Shown: positions 35,358 through 44,954 of the stretch, one piece after another
How the letters are laid out: every line of letters begins with the position of its first letter
Position numbering within the stretch: position 1 is the stretch's first letter
Assembly: GCA_900541835.1 (NCBI GenBank)
Contig: UQLL01000001.1
Location: 62,001-126,000, forward strand
From: an uncultured Porphyromonadaceae bacterium
GTDB taxonomy: Bacteria > Bacteroidota > Bacteroidia > Bacteroidales > Muribaculaceae
Length of the DNA: 64,000 nt
Direction of reading: 5' to 3'
Made by a program: the position numbers and the translations under genes
The notes under the pieces: generated by a model
What the model saw: the letters and a program-made list of their open reading frames with translations, nothing else
Told to the model about the DNA's origin: nothing
Databases searched by the model: none

Positions 35358-36253
35358 CTACTTGGCGCGGATGAATACGAGGATGTCGCGGGGGGAGAAC
35401 TTGGTGCCGTTCAGCAGCATGGCGGAGGTGTAGACCTTACCGGCCACAGTCACGGCCAGCCAGGCGGTGGCGTACAAGATGGCCAGCGACAGCAGCACGC
35501 CCCACCAGCTAAGAGTGCCGGAGATGGCCGCCATGGCGCCCAGGCTCGGCGAGGTGAATGGAATGAAGGAGCACCACACGGCCAGGGAGGTGTCAGGATT
35601 GTCGATGGCGAAGCTGGCCAGGTATACGCAGGCCATGAGGATGAAGGTCATGATGGCGATGTAGCCCTGGTTCTCGTTCTCCTTGTCGGTCATGGCGCCC
35701 ACCATGGCGTACATGGAGCCGAAGAGCAGGTAGCCGCCGACGAAGAAGAAGACGGCGTAGAGGAGGCCGAGCCATATGCGGCCGTCTAACATGTAGGCCA
35801 GCAGGTCGGGCTGCCCGATGGCGGTCAGCAGCACCACCGCGCCCACTACTATCAACAGCATCCACACCAGCAGCTGTGTCAGCCCGGTGAGGGCCACGGC
35901 TATGATCTTGCCGAGCATCATGGTGCGGCCGGTTACGGTGGTGGCGATCATCTCCATGATGCGGTTGGTCTTCTCGGCCTTGACTTTGTTGAAGATCATG
36001 GCGCCGTAGACCATGAGGAATATTGTCAGGAACATTGCGGCCATGAGGCCGAGAAGCTGGACGCCGTTGAGGTCCTTGGGGGTGTGCTGACCCATGGAGG
36101 CGACATCCTGCATGGTGTCGGACTGTGCGGATAGAAAGCCGACGCCGGCACCGAAGGCTATCATGAGGATGGGCAGTGCGAAGGTGCCGATCCAGAAAGA
36201 GCGCGACATCACATCCTGCAGGTACTCGCGCTTTATTATCAGTTGAAGTGGAC

Positions 36254-36257
<4 letters not shown>
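35358..36257 (-). CDS. ABC-2 type transporter permease, NatB-like
   Basis: 299 residues. The N-terminus LQLIIKREYLQDVMSRSFWIGTFALPILM is that of NatB/ABC-2 exporters. It is shorter than typical Bacteroidetes relatives because the loop after the first membrane helix is only about 30 residues. Five more hydrophobic segments follow, including FVGGYLLFGSMYAMVGAMTDKENENQGY, typical of the second half. With the ATPase it forms an exporter of unknown substrate (sodium, drug or lipid). The ATG overlaps the ATPase stop (ATGA). Confidence 0.87.
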
Positions 36258-37228
<971 letters not shown>

Positions 37229-37279
37229 TTGTTTCAAGTTTTGCGTTTTATGACCGGGCACCGATGAGAAGAGAGGGCC

Positions 37280-37317
37280 GTGCGCGGCACTGAAGCACGC
37301 CAATTCCAGAGTAAATA
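37280..37317 (-). repeat. Family-2 hairpin repeat
   Basis: On the minus strand ATTTACTCTGGAATTGGCGT then GCTTCAGTGCCGCGC. It lies between the dnaG stop and the ABC ATPase start and shares the ATTTACTCTG arm with the copies at 52723 and 53592. Confidence 0.7.
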
Positions 37318-37333
37318 CTTCGCCTGGCGCGGT

Positions 37334-39484
37334 TCAGCGGCTGGAGAGGATGCGCTCGCCGTTGAGGAAAGCGAGATGCTTGCGGAAGTCGAGCAGCTCG
37401 GCGAGCTGCTTCATGGCCTCCAGCTTTTCGGCGTCGGAGGCGCAGGAGAGGATGCGGACCTTGACGTCGGCAATCTGCTGCTCGAGCACACCGGCACGGA
37501 GCTCGTTGATGGTGCGCGGCAGGATCTCGGGCAAGCGTTCGGCCTCGGTCTGCACGGTGCCTGTCTTCCGATGGTAGCGGCTTAGAGTATAGGGCTCCGC
37601 CACCATCTGGCAGACGAGGGTACGGATGCCGTCGTCCTCGTGGCTGCTGAGCTGACGTCCCAGCCAGGTGGCGGAGAACTCGAAGAGGGCCTTGTCGAAG
37701 TCTGCCTGGATTGCCTCTGTCAGGCGCTGTTCGGCCTGCTCCAGCTCGGGGATGGAAGACTCCGTCTCCGAGAGCTTGGCGATTTCGGCGGATAGGCGTT
37801 CTTCGCCTGCTTTCTCCAGTTCCTCAATCTTAGACGCCTCGGCGGCGGCGTAAGTTTCGCGCAGGGCGAGAATTTCAGTCATGAGGGCCGAACAGAGAGG
37901 GTCGGTGAGGTGCATGTGGTCGGCCTCCAGCTCGGAATTGACGTACTCGGCGAGGAATACGGGAGTAGGCTCGGGGTCGTCGTCGGTGGCGGCCGGGGAG
38001 AAATGGGTCATGCCGTATCGGACACAGAGTCGGAGCAGGCGGCGCTCCAGCTTCTGTAGTGGTGCGGGGCCGGAGTGTGCAGAGGATGAGAGGGGGGTGC
38101 CGGGAGCCGGAGAGGAGGGGGGCGTCCCGACAGGCGTGGCAGGTGAGGAGGCGGACGCACCAGGGTGCGTCCCTACATGGCGACGCTGCTCTATCAGCTT
38201 CTGCGCCACGATGTCGGCTTCGTAGCTGAGCACCTGTTCGTCGATGCCGAGCAGGCTGGAGCAGGTCTGGATGTAGACGTTGCGCTTGATCTTGTCTGGG
38301 ATGGCGCCGAGGCTCTGGACGATGCTGCGTGCCGCCTCGGTGCGCCGTATGGGGTCGCGGGCGTCCTGGAGCAGCACCTGCGTCTTGAAAGTGATGAAGT
38401 CGGTGGAATGCCCGGCGAAATAGCAGCGCACCTCCTCGGGGGTATGCTTGCGGGCGAATGAGTCGGGGTCGTCGTTGTCGGGCAGCAGGAGCACCTTGAT
38501 GTCCATGCCCTGTGCCAGGAGCATGTCGATGCCGCGCATGGAGGCCTTGATGCCGGCCGGGTCGCCGTCGTAGACCAGCGTTACGTTGCGGGTAAATCGG
38601 TGTATGAGGGCTATCTGGGAGTCGGTAAGGGCGGTGCCGGAGCTGGCGATGGCGTTGCGCAGTCCGGCCTGCCACATGCCGATGACGTCCATGTAGCCCT
38701 CGACGAGGTAGCAGCAGTCCGCGCGGCCCATCTCTACGCGGGCCTGGTGGAGGCCGTAGAGTTCGTTGCTCTTGTGGTAGAGGGGGGTCTCGGGTGAGTT
38801 GATGTACTTGGCCTTGGAGCCCTTGAGGTCTCGTCCGCCAAAGGCCACCACCTTTCCGGCGGCGTTAAGCACGGGGTAGATGACGCGTCCGCGGAAGCGG
38901 TCGTAGAGTCCGTGGTCTCCCTTTATCAGCAATCCAAGCTCTACAAGCAGGTCAGTGTTAAAACCATCCTTGCGGGCGAGGGCTTCGAGGACTCTTCGTT
39001 CGGGAGCATAGCCGAGGCGGAAGTGGCGGATTGCCTCGTCGGTGATGCCGCGGCCGTAGAGGTAGCTGAGTCCGATGTTGCGGCCGTCGTCGGTGTCGGT
39101 GAGGAAGTGCTGGAACTTCTGCATGGCCCACTCGTTGGCCACGAACATGGCCTCTCGCTTTGACTGGGACTCGCGTTCGGCGTCTGTGAGCTCCCGCTCC
39201 TCGATGGTGATGCCGTAGCGGCGGGCAAGCTGTCGCAGGGCGTCCTGGTAGCCGATGCCCTCCATCTCCATGATGAAGTTGACCGGGGAACCTCCCTTGT
39301 GGCAAGAGAAGCAGTAGCAGAAGTTGCGGGCCTTGTTGACCGAGAAGCTGGGAGTGCGCTCGTTGTGGAAGGGGCAGAGGCCCATGTAGTTGGCTCCGCG
39401 CCGGATCAGACGCACATAATCGCCGACCACCTCTACGATGTCGGCGGCATCCTTGATGCGCTCCGCTGTGGCCTTGTCGATCAT
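37334..39484 (-). CDS. dnaG: DNA primase with a repeat-encoded linker peptide
   Basis: 716 residues from ATG 39484; the frame stays open upstream but only as a shadow of the preceding gene. It makes RNA primers at the replication fork. The CHC2 zinc finger (Cys37, His40, Cys58 and Cys61) is in GLCPFHNERTPSF and CYCFSCHKGG. The TOPRIM domain shows YLVEGYMDVIGMWQAGLRNAIASSGTALT and VYDGDPAG. A Pro/Ser/Ala-rich linker at about 437-475 contains GTHPGAS, coded by a family-1 palindrome. The C-terminal region with long charged helices should bind DnaB. The start overlaps the upstream gene (ATGA). Confidence 0.95.
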   Translation of the reverse strand: MIDKATAERIKDAADIVEVVGDYVRLIRRGANYMGLCPFHNERTPSFSVNKARNFCYCFSCHKGGSPVNFIMEMEGIGYQDALRQLARRYGITIEERELTDAERESQSKREAMFVANEWAMQKFQHFLTDTDDGRNIGLSYLYGRGITDEAIRHFRLGYAPERRVLEALARKDGFNTDLLVELGLLIKGDHGLYDRFRGRVIYPVLNAAGKVVAFGGRDLKGSKAKYINSPETPLYHKSNELYGLHQARVEMGRADCCYLVEGYMDVIGMWQAGLRNAIASSGTALTDSQIALIHRFTRNVTLVYDGDPAGIKASMRGIDMLLAQGMDIKVLLLPDNDDPDSFARKHTPEEVRCYFAGHSTDFITFKTQVLLQDARDPIRRTEAARSIVQSLGAIPDKIKRNVYIQTCSSLLGIDEQVLSYEADIVAQKLIEQRRHVGTHPGASASSPATPVGTPPSSPAPGTPLSSSAHSGPAPLQKLERRLLRLCVRYGMTHFSPAATDDDPEPTPVFLAEYVNSELEADHMHLTDPLCSALMTEILALRETYAAAEASKIEELEKAGEERLSAEIAKLSETESSIPELEQAEQRLTEAIQADFDKALFEFSATWLGRQLSSHEDDGIRTLVCQMVAEPYTLSRYHRKTGTVQTEAERLPEILPRTINELRAGVLEQQIADVKVRILSCASDAEKLEAMKQLAELLDFRKHLAFLNGERILSSR
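38153..38172. repeat. Family-1 palindrome inside dnaG
   Basis: GGACGCACCAGGGTGCGTCC followed by CTACATG on the plus strand. Read from the coding strand it is GTAGGGACGCACC..., giving V-GTHPGAS in the linker; the TAG in the flank is avoided by frame. Confidence 0.8.
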
Positions 39485-40608
39485 CGGTACAGACGTAGGG
39501 AGTATGTACGGCCCGACTCGCCCCGTAGCAGAGCTATGTAGAAGCCGGGGGGGAGGGCGGAGAGGTCTATCTGGGCCATGTCGGTGCCGTGGTAGCGACT
39601 CTCGGCCACCCGCATCCCGGCCACGTTGTAGACGATGGCCTGCTCGACGCTCTCGGGCAGGTAGACGCTGAACTGGCCTGAACCCTGCCAGGTGACGACG
39701 GGTCCGGTGGGGGCGAGTATCTCGTCGATGGCGGCACGCCGACTCTCCTGCTCGCGGCCTGTCTCCTCGATGAAAGAGTCGTAGAAAGTGAATGGCAGCT
39801 CCTCGGTGGCAAGTTCCTCGGGAGCGCCTATGGGGTTGAAGATGACGGCCATCTCGCCCTGGCTGATGAGTTCGGTGGCGAAAAGGCGATACATGGCGTC
39901 GCCAGGCTGGTCGCTGAAGCGGAGGCGGAAGAAGTCGCCTCTCCTGCCGGTGGCCACTGCGGGCTCCAGCCCTCCCTGGGGGTTGACGATGGCCATGACT
40001 ACGTTGCGGGCCGTGCGTAACTCGTCGCCCACCATGGCATCCCACTGCGCCGGAGTATAATAGGCCGACTGCAGGTCGCGCGCGTCGGCGCGGTCGTAGA
40101 GGCGGCCTACCTCGGCCGTGACCTCGTCCCAGGGCAGAAGCAGGTCGGTGACGTCGAGCTGCGGCTGAAGCAGCGAAGCGATATGGTGCTGAATGTCACC
40201 CCAGGCCTTGACGGCCTCCTCGGGTGCCTGCGAATCGTAGCGGATGAACTCGATATGGCGTCCGTACTGGTTAAGCAGAGCCTTCTGCCCGGCCGACAGG
40301 CGACCGGCCTCGAGCTTGCCCTTGAGCGAGTAGGCCAGGATGGGATATGCCTTGTTCTCGGCGCTGACGATGACGAAGCCGCCGGTGGGGTGGCTGAAGA
40401 CGTAGAAGGGGATGAACAGGCCGTTGGTGGTGAAGTTGCGGCCAGAGAAAGTGTAGTTGGGCGGCGCCATGCGTATGCCGCGCGCGGCGTTGAAGAAGAG
40501 CTCTGCCACGCGCTGGGCGTCGCGCCGGCTCACCGTCTCCGCCTGCACAACAGGCGCCGTAAGCAGCACCGCCGCCAGTATGACGAGTATGCTTTTCAGC
40601 CTTTTCAT
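39481..40608 (-). CDS. Secreted Spi-like (streptopain propeptide/inhibitor) protein with T9SS-type tail
   Basis: 375 residues. A signal peptide (MKRLKSILVILAAVLLTAPVVQA) is followed by SRRDAQRVAELFFNAARG and FYVFSHPTGGFVIVSAENKAYPILAYSLKG, the pattern of the Spi domain, the inhibitory propeptide of C10 cysteine peptidases. No catalytic peptidase domain follows: the mature protein contains no Cys at all. The last 75 residues (YNVAGMRVAESRYHGTDMAQIDLSALPPGFYIALLRGESG) look like a type IX secretion sorting domain. It may be a free protease inhibitor exported to the surface. Its stop overlaps the dnaG start by four bases. The domain call is from pattern only. Confidence 0.7.
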   Translation of the reverse strand: MKRLKSILVILAAVLLTAPVVQAETVSRRDAQRVAELFFNAARGIRMAPPNYTFSGRNFTTNGLFIPFYVFSHPTGGFVIVSAENKAYPILAYSLKGKLEAGRLSAGQKALLNQYGRHIEFIRYDSQAPEEAVKAWGDIQHHIASLLQPQLDVTDLLLPWDEVTAEVGRLYDRADARDLQSAYYTPAQWDAMVGDELRTARNVVMAIVNPQGGLEPAVATGRRGDFFRLRFSDQPGDAMYRLFATELISQGEMAVIFNPIGAPEELATEELPFTFYDSFIEETGREQESRRAAIDEILAPTGPVVTWQGSGQFSVYLPESVEQAIVYNVAGMRVAESRYHGTDMAQIDLSALPPGFYIALLRGESGRTYSLRLYR

Positions 40609-40639
40609 TTCAAGTATAACGCTTGGAGCGCATATTTAT

Positions 40640-42073
40640 TTAAGCGGGAGCTGACTTTCTGCGATTGGGCAGGTTGAGGCCGAGGGTGTGTCGGCGGTTG
40701 AGGTGCATCAGGCGGAAAACCATCAACAGTGCGGCGACGTCGAACAGAGCGAAGAGGAGCATCGCCGGGCCATACTCCGTGGAGTCGCCCATCACCCATG
40801 CCACGCCCAGTGGAGTGAGGAAGAGTCCCCAGCCCTGGAGCCAGTAGAAGAGAGCGTAGGCGGAGCCGAGGGAGCGTTCTGGCGCCAGCCGCGGCAGCAA
40901 CGGCCACAGCCCGGCTGACATCACCGCCGAGGCCACACCCAGCAGGAAGATGCCCACGTAGGCCACCCATAGATACGGGAGCGCAGGCAGCAGATAGGCG
41001 AACATGGCGTAGCAGGCAGCCATGCAGGCGCTTCCGAGGGCCATCAGCCAGAGCGCCTCACCCCTGAAATCGGGTATCATGCACACCGGCGGAGTGCACA
41101 GGGCGGCTACCAACGGCAGCGACGCAAGCACTGTGGCAGCGGAGTCGGCCGACGTACCCAGGGCAGCCTGGAGCATCGCCACGGCATAGCGGTAGAAGGG
41201 TATCAGGGAAGCGTAGTAGCAGACGCAGATGGCCGCCAGCAGCCACAGCACACGGTTCTTCTCAGTGTTGCGGCAGAGGTCGAGGAGCGGAGAGCTGAAA
41301 GAATGGTGAGATCTGAGATCTGAGAGCTGAGAGTCTTTGCCGGAGGGTCGAGAGTTGCGGACGCAAGGCTGCAGGAACCCATATGCGATCCAGCAGATAA
41401 GGCCTATCAGCAGCACCAGCACGCACCACCCGACAGGTCGCGCCACGCTGTATGCGCCCCAGTCGGCTATGCGGGGCGATGCCCATAGGGCCAGTGCCAC
41501 CACCACGCGCGAACCGGCCAACTGCACGCCCATGGCCACCGCCAGTTCCTTCCCCTTGAACCACAGAACCGTGGCGCGAGAGGCCGCGACCCCTGCCATC
41601 TCGATGCCGATGCCGAAGAGCATGAAACCGAAGGCCGATAGCTTTGCCGACGCGGGCATCCCGGCGCAAAAGGGGGTGATGTTCCACGCACGGTCGGGCA
41701 GGTTGAGCCACTCCCCTATCCAATGCGCAAAGCCTGAGACGGCAAATGCGTCGGTGAGGGCGTAGTAGTTTACGGCTCCTCCCGCTAACATCAGCATTCC
41801 GGAGAGGAGTCCGCAGCGGCGCACCCCGAGGCGGTCGATGAGCATGCCGGCGCACAGCAGCACGCAGCAGAAGACGTTCAGGAATGATTCGGCGCTGGAG
41901 TATCGGCTGTAGGCCATCAGCGACCACCCCTTGCTCTCAAGGGCAGTCTGGAGCGGCGACAAGGCGTATAGCAGCATATACCCGCCGGCGAGGGCGAGTA
42001 TCAGCAGCGCCACCACTCCCCAGCGCTTCCATGCCGACGTGTGCGGCGATGCCAATATCGGGCTTGTTTCCAC
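40640..42073 (-). CDS. Major facilitator superfamily transporter
   Basis: 477 residues from GTG 42073. The frame is open to an ATG at 42118, but that ATG lies upstream of the TACCTTTG promoter box, so the GTG four bases after the box is the likely start. Twelve hydrophobic segments are present; LCAGMLIDRLGVRRCGLLSGMLM is the A-motif-like loop after helix 2. The central loop (NSRPSGKDSQLSDLRSHHSF) is coded by GAGAGTTGA-type repeats. The second half lacks other signatures, so the substrate is unknown. Confidence 0.85.
   Translation of the reverse strand: METSPILASPHTSAWKRWGVVALLILALAGGYMLLYALSPLQTALESKGWSLMAYSRYSSAESFLNVFCCVLLCAGMLIDRLGVRRCGLLSGMLMLAGGAVNYYALTDAFAVSGFAHWIGEWLNLPDRAWNITPFCAGMPASAKLSAFGFMLFGIGIEMAGVAASRATVLWFKGKELAVAMGVQLAGSRVVVALALWASPRIADWGAYSVARPVGWCVLVLLIGLICWIAYGFLQPCVRNSRPSGKDSQLSDLRSHHSFSSPLLDLCRNTEKNRVLWLLAAICVCYYASLIPFYRYAVAMLQAALGTSADSAATVLASLPLVAALCTPPVCMIPDFRGEALWLMALGSACMAACYAMFAYLLPALPYLWVAYVGIFLLGVASAVMSAGLWPLLPRLAPERSLGSAYALFYWLQGWGLFLTPLGVAWVMGDSTEYGPAMLLFALFDVAALLMVFRLMHLNRRHTLGLNLPNRRKSAPA
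41289..41357. repeat. GAGAGTTGA-type tract inside the MFS gene
   Basis: About 69 bases of degenerate units (GAGCTGAAAG, GAGATCTGAGATCTGAGAG, CTGAGAGTC, GAGAGTTGCGG) encode the cytoplasmic loop between helices 6 and 7. Confidence 0.65.
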
Positions 42074-42077
42074 GCTG

Positions 42078-42085
42078 CAAAGGTA
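42078..42085 (-). promoter_or_regulatory. Promoter core of the MFS gene, probably leaderless
   Basis: TACCTTTG then CAGC then GTG. The box lies inside the longer open frame, which excludes the upstream ATG for this transcript. Confidence 0.6.
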
Positions 42086-42124
42086 CACCCTTTCCGCCAA
42101 ACGCGCAAACAGCGACAAAAGAAT

Positions 42125-42164
42125 GGGTGCGGAGCCTCGGAAGAGTTCCTGCGGTCCCGCACCC
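42125..42164 (-). terminator. Terminator of the superoxide dismutase gene
   Basis: GGGTGCGG and CCGCACCC form an 8-bp stem with a long loop, followed on the minus strand by ATTCTTTTG. Confidence 0.55.
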
Positions 42165-42196
42165 TGGATTGGCCTTATGTCATGCGGCCATGTGTG

Positions 42197-42781
42197 TCAC
42201 TGTTGTTCGTAGCGTTTCTCGATGACGGACCAGTCGAGGATATCCCATAGCCGGGATAAGTAGTCTGGACGGCGGTTCTGGTAGTCGAGGTAGTAGGCGT
42301 GCTCCCAGACGTCGAAAGTCAGCAGCGGGCGCAGGCCCTGTGTCATGGGGTTCCCGGCATTGCTGCCCTGTGTGATGAAGAGGTTGCCCTGAGCGTCGGC
42401 CGACAGCCACGCCCATCCGGATCCGAACAGCGTCTTTGCGGCTTTCTCGAATTCGTCCTTGAACTGGTCGAGACCGCCGAACTGCTCCTCGATGCGAGTG
42501 CGTAGGGCGCCTACCGGCTCGCGTCGCCCCGTGGGCGAGAACTGGAAGAAGTAAAAGATGTGGTTCCAGGCCTGCGAGGCGTTGTTGAAGAGCGGGCCAT
42601 CGGCGTGGCGGATAATCTCTTCTATGGGCATGTCCTCGTATTCGGTACCCTCGATGAGGGTGTTGAGGGTGTCGATGTATGCTTTCTCGTGCTTGCCCCA
42701 GTGGTACTCGATGGTGGTCTGGCTGATGACCGGCGACAGAGCGTCGGGCAGATACGGAAGCTTGGGCTGTACGTATTTCAT
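42197..42781 (-). CDS. sodB: Iron/manganese superoxide dismutase
   Basis: 194 residues, full length. It converts superoxide to oxygen and peroxide in the cytosol. Metal ligands His27 (EYHWGKH), His74 (AWNHIFYF), Asp157 and His161 (DVWEHAYYLDYQ) are all present. Gln70 in the ASQAWNH segment, and an alanine in GSNAGNP instead of the QDNP-type Gln, point to the iron or cambialistic type. No TAnnTTTG box is evident just upstream; TATATATAAA-like sequence is present at about 42794. Confidence 0.95.
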   Translation of the reverse strand: MKYVQPKLPYLPDALSPVISQTTIEYHWGKHEKAYIDTLNTLIEGTEYEDMPIEEIIRHADGPLFNNASQAWNHIFYFFQFSPTGRREPVGALRTRIEEQFGGLDQFKDEFEKAAKTLFGSGWAWLSADAQGNLFITQGSNAGNPMTQGLRPLLTFDVWEHAYYLDYQNRRPDYLSRLWDILDWSVIEKRYEQQ

Positions 42782-42840
42782 AGTATTGGCATTTTATATA
42801 TGTAAACGCACAGGCGGACATAAGAGTTCACCTCGACTTG

Positions 42841-42966
42841 GAGGGTGTGTCAAAATTCAAAATTTCGGTCAGATCGTAGGGCTACGCCCTACTTTAATCA
42901 ATAAAGTTAAGTATAGCGTCTGTACCAAGAAGCCGCCCTATGATTCGCCGGATTTTGCAACAACCC
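42841..42966. mobile_element. MITE-like element, copy B
   Basis: 126 bp, inverted relative to copy A at 252-383. GAGGGTGTGTCAAAATTC.AAATTTCGGTCAGATC at one end and GATTCGCCGGATTTTGCAAC at the other match copy A nearly base for base, while the middle differs and lacks clean family-1 palindromes. It sits in the sodB/WG-repeat intergenic region; the rest of that region shows only a promoter. Confidence 0.65.
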
Positions 42967-43043
42967 AATCCACAGTCGTAATCTCGTGGAGGATTTTTTT
43001 ATCAAAAAGTGGTCGATGATTTTGCCATGTCGGGGAATTTGCA

Positions 43044-43051
43044 TAAATTTG
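43044..43051 (+). promoter_or_regulatory. Promoter of the WG-repeat lipoprotein gene
   Basis: TAAATTTG with a TTTG at 43021-43024, 19 bases upstream, a good -33/-7 pair. The ATG is 25 bases further at 43077. Confidence 0.7.
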
Positions 43052-43076
43052 CATATTCACACTAAACTAACCTGAT

Positions 43077-44837
43077 ATGAAGAAGATACTCATCAGTCTG
43101 ACTGCTCTTGTCTCAGTCCTCCTGTCCTCCTGCGGCAATGGCGGCGACGAGGTGCGCGTCGACCTCCTTCCCGTCAAGCTCGCCGACAACGGCAAGTGGA
43201 GCATGGTGGACAACAAGGGTAACATCCGCTACGAAGACGAGTTCAAGAACGTCCCGTCGGCAGTCGTCGAGGGCTATTTCACCGCCAGCGAAAAGGATGG
43301 CTACTGCCTCTACAGGGCTTCCGCCAAGAAACCGGAGGAGGTCGGCGGCTGCTCCGGGCTCAAGTACGCGGGCCATATGCGTAATGGGCTCATGCCCGTA
43401 ACCCGCAAGGATTCCCGCATCTCCGTCATAGGCACCGACGGCAAGGACCGCTTCGAGCTCACCCCCGTCAAGGGCCGCGAAATCGTCATGTGCCAGCCGG
43501 CCTTCTCGGAGGACCTGCTGCTCTTCCGCACCGACGAGGACATGTACGGCTACTATTCGACGGGCGGTAAGGTGGCCATCGCCCCAGCATACGACATGGC
43601 CATGGATTTCAGCGAAGGCAAGGCTGTGGTGGGAAAGAAATCAGGCAAAGACGGCGAAATCCGCTATTCCGTTATTGACAGGAGCGGCAAGGAACTTTTC
43701 CGCGTCAAAGACCGCTACGATCTCGCAGGTGGGGGCTTCAGCTGCGGATGGCTCGTGGCCAGCGACGGCGACAGGACAGTGCTCATGGACGAAAAGGGCG
43801 AAGTGACACGCCTTCCCGCCAAGGTAGCCGGAGCCGTTCCCATGCAAAAGGATATACTGGCTTTCCGCGACCACGACGGCCAGTGGGGTCTCATGCGCAC
43901 CGATGGCGAGATTCTTGTCCGCGCAAAGTACGAGGCGATGTACTCGGGCGGCGGCAACACGTTCTTCGCCATGAAGGATAAAGACGAGGTGGATGTGCTC
44001 GACGACAAGGGCGAAGTCAAGGAAAGCCTCGACTTCAAGTTCGTCGGCTACGTGAACGGCATCGGGAACATAGGTTACGACGGCAAGGCCTATCAGATCT
44101 TGGACTCCAAGTTCAAGCCCATCGGCGATGAATTCAAGGACGTCAACATCAACCTCAGCCTCTGCAACGAGGTCCGCACCGACTACTTCAACTTCGGCTC
44201 GGTGATAAGCACCGTCAGCGAGCAGCTTGACGAGGCCCTGAAGCAGTTCCCCATCGGCGCGAGCGCCGACAAGGTGATGGCCGGCCAAAAGCCCTCCGCT
44301 TTCTCCTACAGCTCCAGCTACAAGCCCGAGGACCTGTCCAGGAAGCTTTTCAACTACCAGGCGCAAGTCGAGGTCAGCTTCTCCTCCTCCCTGGCCGACT
44401 ACAACTGGTCTCCCGCCACCTATTCGGGCGACTATTCCTGGAACAGCACCTCTACGGTCAACGGCATCAACGTGCAGTACGAGTGCGAGCACTGGCTTTC
44501 GCTTGTCAACCACAAGGAAATGGTGGCCGAGTTCAAGAAGAAGTCATACAACGTGGTCAAGGAAGGCATGCTCCAAGGCTCCTACGCCGCCGTGCTGAAA
44601 AAGGGCGACATCGGCATGATTGTCATCACCAAGGCCACCCGCGGCGCCGTCATCGTCGGCAAGGCCAATGCCATCGATGCCTTCTGCGCCCAGGTGGAGG
44701 GCAAGTACGTGGAGCAGACAGAGGGCGAAAGCAGCTCCTCGTTTGACTCAGGCTCCATCGAGATGCCTGAAACCTCCGTGGCTGTCAAAGAGGCTGCTAT
44801 AGACACTGTGGCTGTCGATTCAGACTACGATTTCTGA
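43077..44837 (+). CDS. WG-repeat lipoprotein
   Basis: 586 residues. The signal peptide ends in the lipobox LLSSC (Cys19). WG-type repeats run to about residue 340, for example KWSMVDNKGNIRYEDEFKNV, QWGLMRTDGEILVRAKYEAM and MYGYYSTGGKVAIAPAYDMA. From about 380 a second region has no recognised family; it is rich in Ser and Tyr and ends in an acidic tail (DTVAVDSDYDF). WG repeats are beta-hairpins of unknown function, common in Bacteroidetes. It is probably on the outer-membrane surface or in the periplasm. Monocistronic. Confidence 0.83.
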   Translation: MKKILISLTALVSVLLSSCGNGGDEVRVDLLPVKLADNGKWSMVDNKGNIRYEDEFKNVPSAVVEGYFTASEKDGYCLYRASAKKPEEVGGCSGLKYAGHMRNGLMPVTRKDSRISVIGTDGKDRFELTPVKGREIVMCQPAFSEDLLLFRTDEDMYGYYSTGGKVAIAPAYDMAMDFSEGKAVVGKKSGKDGEIRYSVIDRSGKELFRVKDRYDLAGGGFSCGWLVASDGDRTVLMDEKGEVTRLPAKVAGAVPMQKDILAFRDHDGQWGLMRTDGEILVRAKYEAMYSGGGNTFFAMKDKDEVDVLDDKGEVKESLDFKFVGYVNGIGNIGYDGKAYQILDSKFKPIGDEFKDVNINLSLCNEVRTDYFNFGSVISTVSEQLDEALKQFPIGASADKVMAGQKPSAFSYSSSYKPEDLSRKLFNYQAQVEVSFSSSLADYNWSPATYSGDYSWNSTSTVNGINVQYECEHWLSLVNHKEMVAEFKKKSYNVVKEGMLQGSYAAVLKKGDIGMIVITKATRGAVIVGKANAIDAFCAQVEGKYVEQTEGESSSSFDSGSIEMPETSVAVKEAAIDTVAVDSDYDF

Positions 44838-44853
44838 CCCATGCCATGCAATC

Positions 44854-44873
44854 GGACGCACTAACCGTGCGTC
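44854..44873. repeat. Family-1 palindrome
   Basis: GGACGCACTAACCGTGCGTC followed by TCCTACAT, between the WG gene stop and its terminator. Confidence 0.65.
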
Positions 44874-44896
44874 TCCTACATAGCGACCCGAACTGT

Positions 44897-44932
44897 AAAA
44901 GCGGGCGGTGCCGATTGGCATCGTCCGCTTTT
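44897..44932. terminator. Bidirectional terminator WG gene / clpB
   Basis: AAAAGCGGGCGGTGCC and GGCATCGTCCGCTTTT form a 16-bp stem with G-T wobbles and a 4-base loop; A and T tracts lie on both sides. Confidence 0.8.
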
Positions 44933-44954
44933 AGTATCAGGGAGGTAATGGTTC

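Noticed and set aside
39485..40045. N-terminal extension of DnaG
   Set aside because: The frame is open, but the sequence is arginine/histidine-rich shadow of the Spi-like gene, and the normal DnaG start MIDKATAERI begins at 39484.
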